DNA of 6,356 bases from Candidatus Zixiibacteriota bacterium (GTDB lineage: Bacteria; Zixibacteria; MSB-5A5; SM1-73), in NCBI GenBank assembly GCA_022866585.1, contig JALHUP010000308.1, forward strand, positions 1-6,356, written 5' to 3'. The notes under the pieces are model-generated. The model had not been told where the DNA came from, did not search any database, and saw only the letters and a program-made list of their open reading frames with translations. Every line of letters begins with the position of its first letter. Position 1 is the first letter of the stretch. Made by a program: the position numbers and the translations under genes. This document shows positions 4,605 to 6,356 of the stretch, piece after piece.

Positions 4605-6230
4605 ATGGATAAACTCCAAAGAGAGATAAAAAAAGTTCAAAAAAGAGATTGGCAGCTTTGGAGTTTAATGATTTTTCTCTTTCTGATTTTTACCAGCTTT
4701 ATCGTGCTGATCATTTTTTATTCCGACCTGCAGGAGATCTTTTCGGAGCGGATTGACGCATTCATGTTTAATTTTCTATTAGTTGGATTTGTAGCCCTCT
4801 CCTTATTATTCATTGGCTATGTAGTGGTGAAGGAAATCGCCGTAAAGAAGCTTCAAAAGCATCTGGTCGAGCAAAGGATTACCTCCCAGGTGTTGGAGAA
4901 ACGTTTGACCGAGCTTACCGCTTTATTCGAGTTAAGCAATCTGGTCAATTCCCAGCTCGATCTTTCCGCCATATTGGATATCATATCCAGCAAAGCCTTA
5001 AGATGCCTGGGCGGAGATCAATCTTCGCTTTTCCTTTATGATCCGCAAAAGAACAGACTTCGCTGTGTCTCAGTTTGGGGTCCTGAACACGAATTGGTCA
5101 AAAATGCCGAAATCGAGATCGGAAAAAGCGTGGCCGGATGGGTGATGAAACACGGAAAGCCCTTGCATTTAGGTGAAGATCTGGAGGCTTATCGGTTCGC
5201 AGATTTTGTGAAAAAGAGAAAGAAGATCACCTCCAGTTTGTGTGTTCCCTTGATGGTCAAAAACAGGGCTAAAGGGGTCTTAAATGTCAATTTGATGGAA
5301 CAGGTTGGAGACCCCCCACCAGGCGGGGATAGAAAATTCACGGAGAATGATCTGAAGCTGATCTCCATATTTGCTGAAAATGCCGCCATCGCCATCGAAA
5401 AGGCGGAGCTTTATGCGGAGCTAAAGAACAAGACCGAGACTTTAGAAAAGACCATCGAAGAGTTAAAAGCCACCCAGGATCAATTGATTCAGTCAGAGAA
5501 GTTAAGGGCTTTGGGGAACTTAGCCTCAGGTGTGGCGCACGATTTCAATAATATCTTAGCCGCAATTTTGGGAAGAACCCAGCTTCTTTTGCGGAAGGTT
5601 CAAGATCCAGAGTTTTTAAAATGGCTCAAGGTGATCGAGCAGTTGACCAATGCCGGAGCGGAGACGGTGGAGCAAATCCAAAAATTCGCCAGAACCCATA
5701 GAGCTCGCTCGGAAAAAGACTTCAGTGAATTAGATATAAATGAGATTGTTCAAGAGGTTTTTGAAATAACCAGACCCAAGTGGAAAGGCGAGGCTGAACT
5801 TAAAGGGATAAAAATTGAGATCCAAACAGATTTAGGGAAGCTATCCCAACCCATAGGAAATGTCTCTGAGATCAAAGAGGTATTGACCAACATGATCTTC
5901 AACTCCATCGAAGCTTTGCCCGAAGGGGGCAAAATTATTATAAGAACCAGGATGCGAGGAGAGGACGTCCAGATTTCGGTAACGGACAACGGCTTGGGCA
6001 TGATCGAAGAGGTGAAGAAAAAGGTATTTGAGCCATTTTTCACCACCAAAAGGGACAAAAGGAACGGGTTAGGTTTAAGCGTAGCTTACGGGATAATCAC
6101 CAGACATAACGGAGAAATAAACGTGGAGAGCCAACCCGGCGAAGGGACCACCTTTACCATCAAACTTCCAACCAAACAAAAGGAATTAGAGAAAGTTGAA
6201 GTTTTGTCCGAATCTGGATCCATAGGATAG
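4605..6230 (+). CDS. Membrane-anchored GAF-domain sensor histidine kinase
   Basis: The 541-residue product has two membrane helices near the N-terminus (about 18-40 and 54-76), joined by a loop of only about 13 residues. It therefore has no extracytoplasmic sensor domain and probably senses a membrane or cytoplasmic signal. A short coiled-coil-like stretch (about 78-106) leads into a GAF domain (about 107-268), then a helix (about 270-297) and the kinase core: SGVAHDFNNIL with His312, N-box with Asn429 and Asn433, G1 box DNGLGM (461-466), FEPFFTTK (475-482) and G2 box NGLGL (487-491, usually GTGLGL). All catalytic residues are present. By family knowledge, it autophosphorylates on His312 and phosphorylates a separate receiver, since none is fused. 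The divergent NtrC-type regulator is the best candidate in view. The GAF domain carries a proline/glycine insertion (DPPPGGD, 236-242) encoded by a GC-rich palindrome. The protein ends in a short charged tail. Confidence 0.96.
   Translation: MDKLQREIKKVQKRDWQLWSLMIFLFLIFTSFIVLIIFYSDLQEIFSERIDAFMFNFLLVGFVALSLLFIGYVVVKEIAVKKLQKHLVEQRITSQVLEKRLTELTALFELSNLVNSQLDLSAILDIISSKALRCLGGDQSSLFLYDPQKNRLRCVSVWGPEHELVKNAEIEIGKSVAGWVMKHGKPLHLGEDLEAYRFADFVKKRKKITSSLCVPLMVKNRAKGVLNVNLMEQVGDPPPGGDRKFTENDLKLISIFAENAAIAIEKAELYAELKNKTETLEKTIEELKATQDQLIQSEKLRALGNLASGVAHDFNNILAAILGRTQLLLRKVQDPEFLKWLKVIEQLTNAGAETVEQIQKFARTHRARSEKDFSELDINEIVQEVFEITRPKWKGEAELKGIKIEIQTDLGKLSQPIGNVSEIKEVLTNMIFNSIEALPEGGKIIIRTRMRGEDVQISVTDNGLGMIEEVKKKVFEPFFTTKRDKRNGLGLSVAYGIITRHNGEINVESQPGEGTTFTIKLPTKQKELEKVEVLSESGSIG
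5314..5328. repeat. GC-rich palindrome inside the kinase gene, copy C
   Basis: CCCC-A-CC-A-GG-C-GGGG is symmetric apart from one A/C mismatch. It starts CCCCACC like copy A and ends GGCGGGGAT, close to GGCGGGAT of copy B. It encodes PPPGG in the last part of the GAF domain, between the strand ending GVLNVN and helix FTENDL, where relatives usually have a shorter turn. An in-frame insertion of the same repeat type is the simplest reading. Confidence 0.45.
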
Positions 6231-6231
6231 G

Positions 6232-6255
6232 TCCGAAATGGTAAAGCCTTTCGGA
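6232..6255 (+). terminator. Hairpin directly after the GAF kinase stop codon
   Basis: TCCGAAA-T-GG pairs with CC-TTTCGGA over nine base pairs with a single bulged T and a five-base loop TAAAG. It starts two bases after the TAG. No T-run follows, so classical intrinsic termination is uncertain; it could instead protect the 3' end of the mRNA. The remaining bases to 6356 contain no gene I can support. Confidence 0.45.
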
Positions 6256-6356
6256 TTCATCCTGAAGAATGAATTCTTTAGAGGTCATCTTTGAAGGATA
6301 AAAAAGTCCTGTAATTAGCCCTCCTAATGAATCCAACAGCATTCAGGCCGTGGTCC

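Noticed and set aside
6160..6342. 60-codon minus-strand ORF at the right end
   Set aside because: It overlaps the kinase 3' end and the hairpin after it and shows no domain. The AGGAGGG inside it does not lead to a start codon at useful spacing.
6327..6356. Possible start of another gene at ATG 6327
   Set aside because: Only ten codons are visible, with no ribosome site on this strand and no recognisable motif.

Overview
The window looks like a piece of a bacterial chromosome of moderately low GC content, dominated by signal transduction. It holds two histidine kinases with HxFNN-type H-boxes, a sigma-54-dependent response regulator and a WYL-domain transcription factor. This set, with large multi-domain cytoplasmic kinases and a bacterial enhancer-binding protein, fits a Gram-negative-type, sigma-54-using bacterium. 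The many small GC-rich palindromes are a feature often seen in environmental genomes. The sequence alone does not allow a firm taxonomic call.

Layout: (1) Bases 1-1653 (+) are the 3' part of a hybrid sensor kinase, [PAS]-PAS-HisKA-HATPase-REC. The reading frame is open to the left edge and codes for the end of another PAS domain, so the gene begins outside the window. (2) An imperfect hairpin at 1654-1702 separates it from the convergent WYL/HTH regulator (-, 1713-2387, with a possible but doubtful longer start at 2546). (3) Bases 2388-2770 hold no gene I can support but are dense in dyad symmetries, including two copies of an inverted repeat with the common core GACTTTTTGC. (4) Bases 2771-4126 (-) encode a complete NtrC-type regulator (REC-AAA+-Fis HTH). 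It is read from a strong sigma-70-type promoter at 4214-4242, and a small AGGAGGG-preceded ORF overlaps its start. (5) Bases 4243-4604 form the divergent intergenic region. It holds two related GC-rich palindromes, a dyad (AACTTG-N9-CAAGTT) and a weak promoter for the rightward gene. (6) Bases 4605-6230 (+) encode a membrane-anchored GAF-domain histidine kinase, followed by a 9-bp hairpin at 6232-6255. (7) The last 100 bases hold no supportable gene.

How it may work: the GAF kinase and the divergent NtrC-type regulator are the natural candidates for a cognate two-component pair. The kinase lacks a receiver domain, and the regulator has no other free-standing kinase beside it in the window. 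The regulator would activate sigma-54 promoters elsewhere, since I see no convincing -24/-12 site here. The hybrid kinase carries its own receiver and may signal through a phosphotransfer partner outside the window. The WYL regulator may have no direct link to the phosphorelay genes.

The genes belong to well-known families. The less usual signals are the short palindromic repeats, one of which appears to have inserted in frame into the GAF domain of the kinase, the paired hairpin-like repeats at 2620-2705, and the leader ORF of the response regulator.
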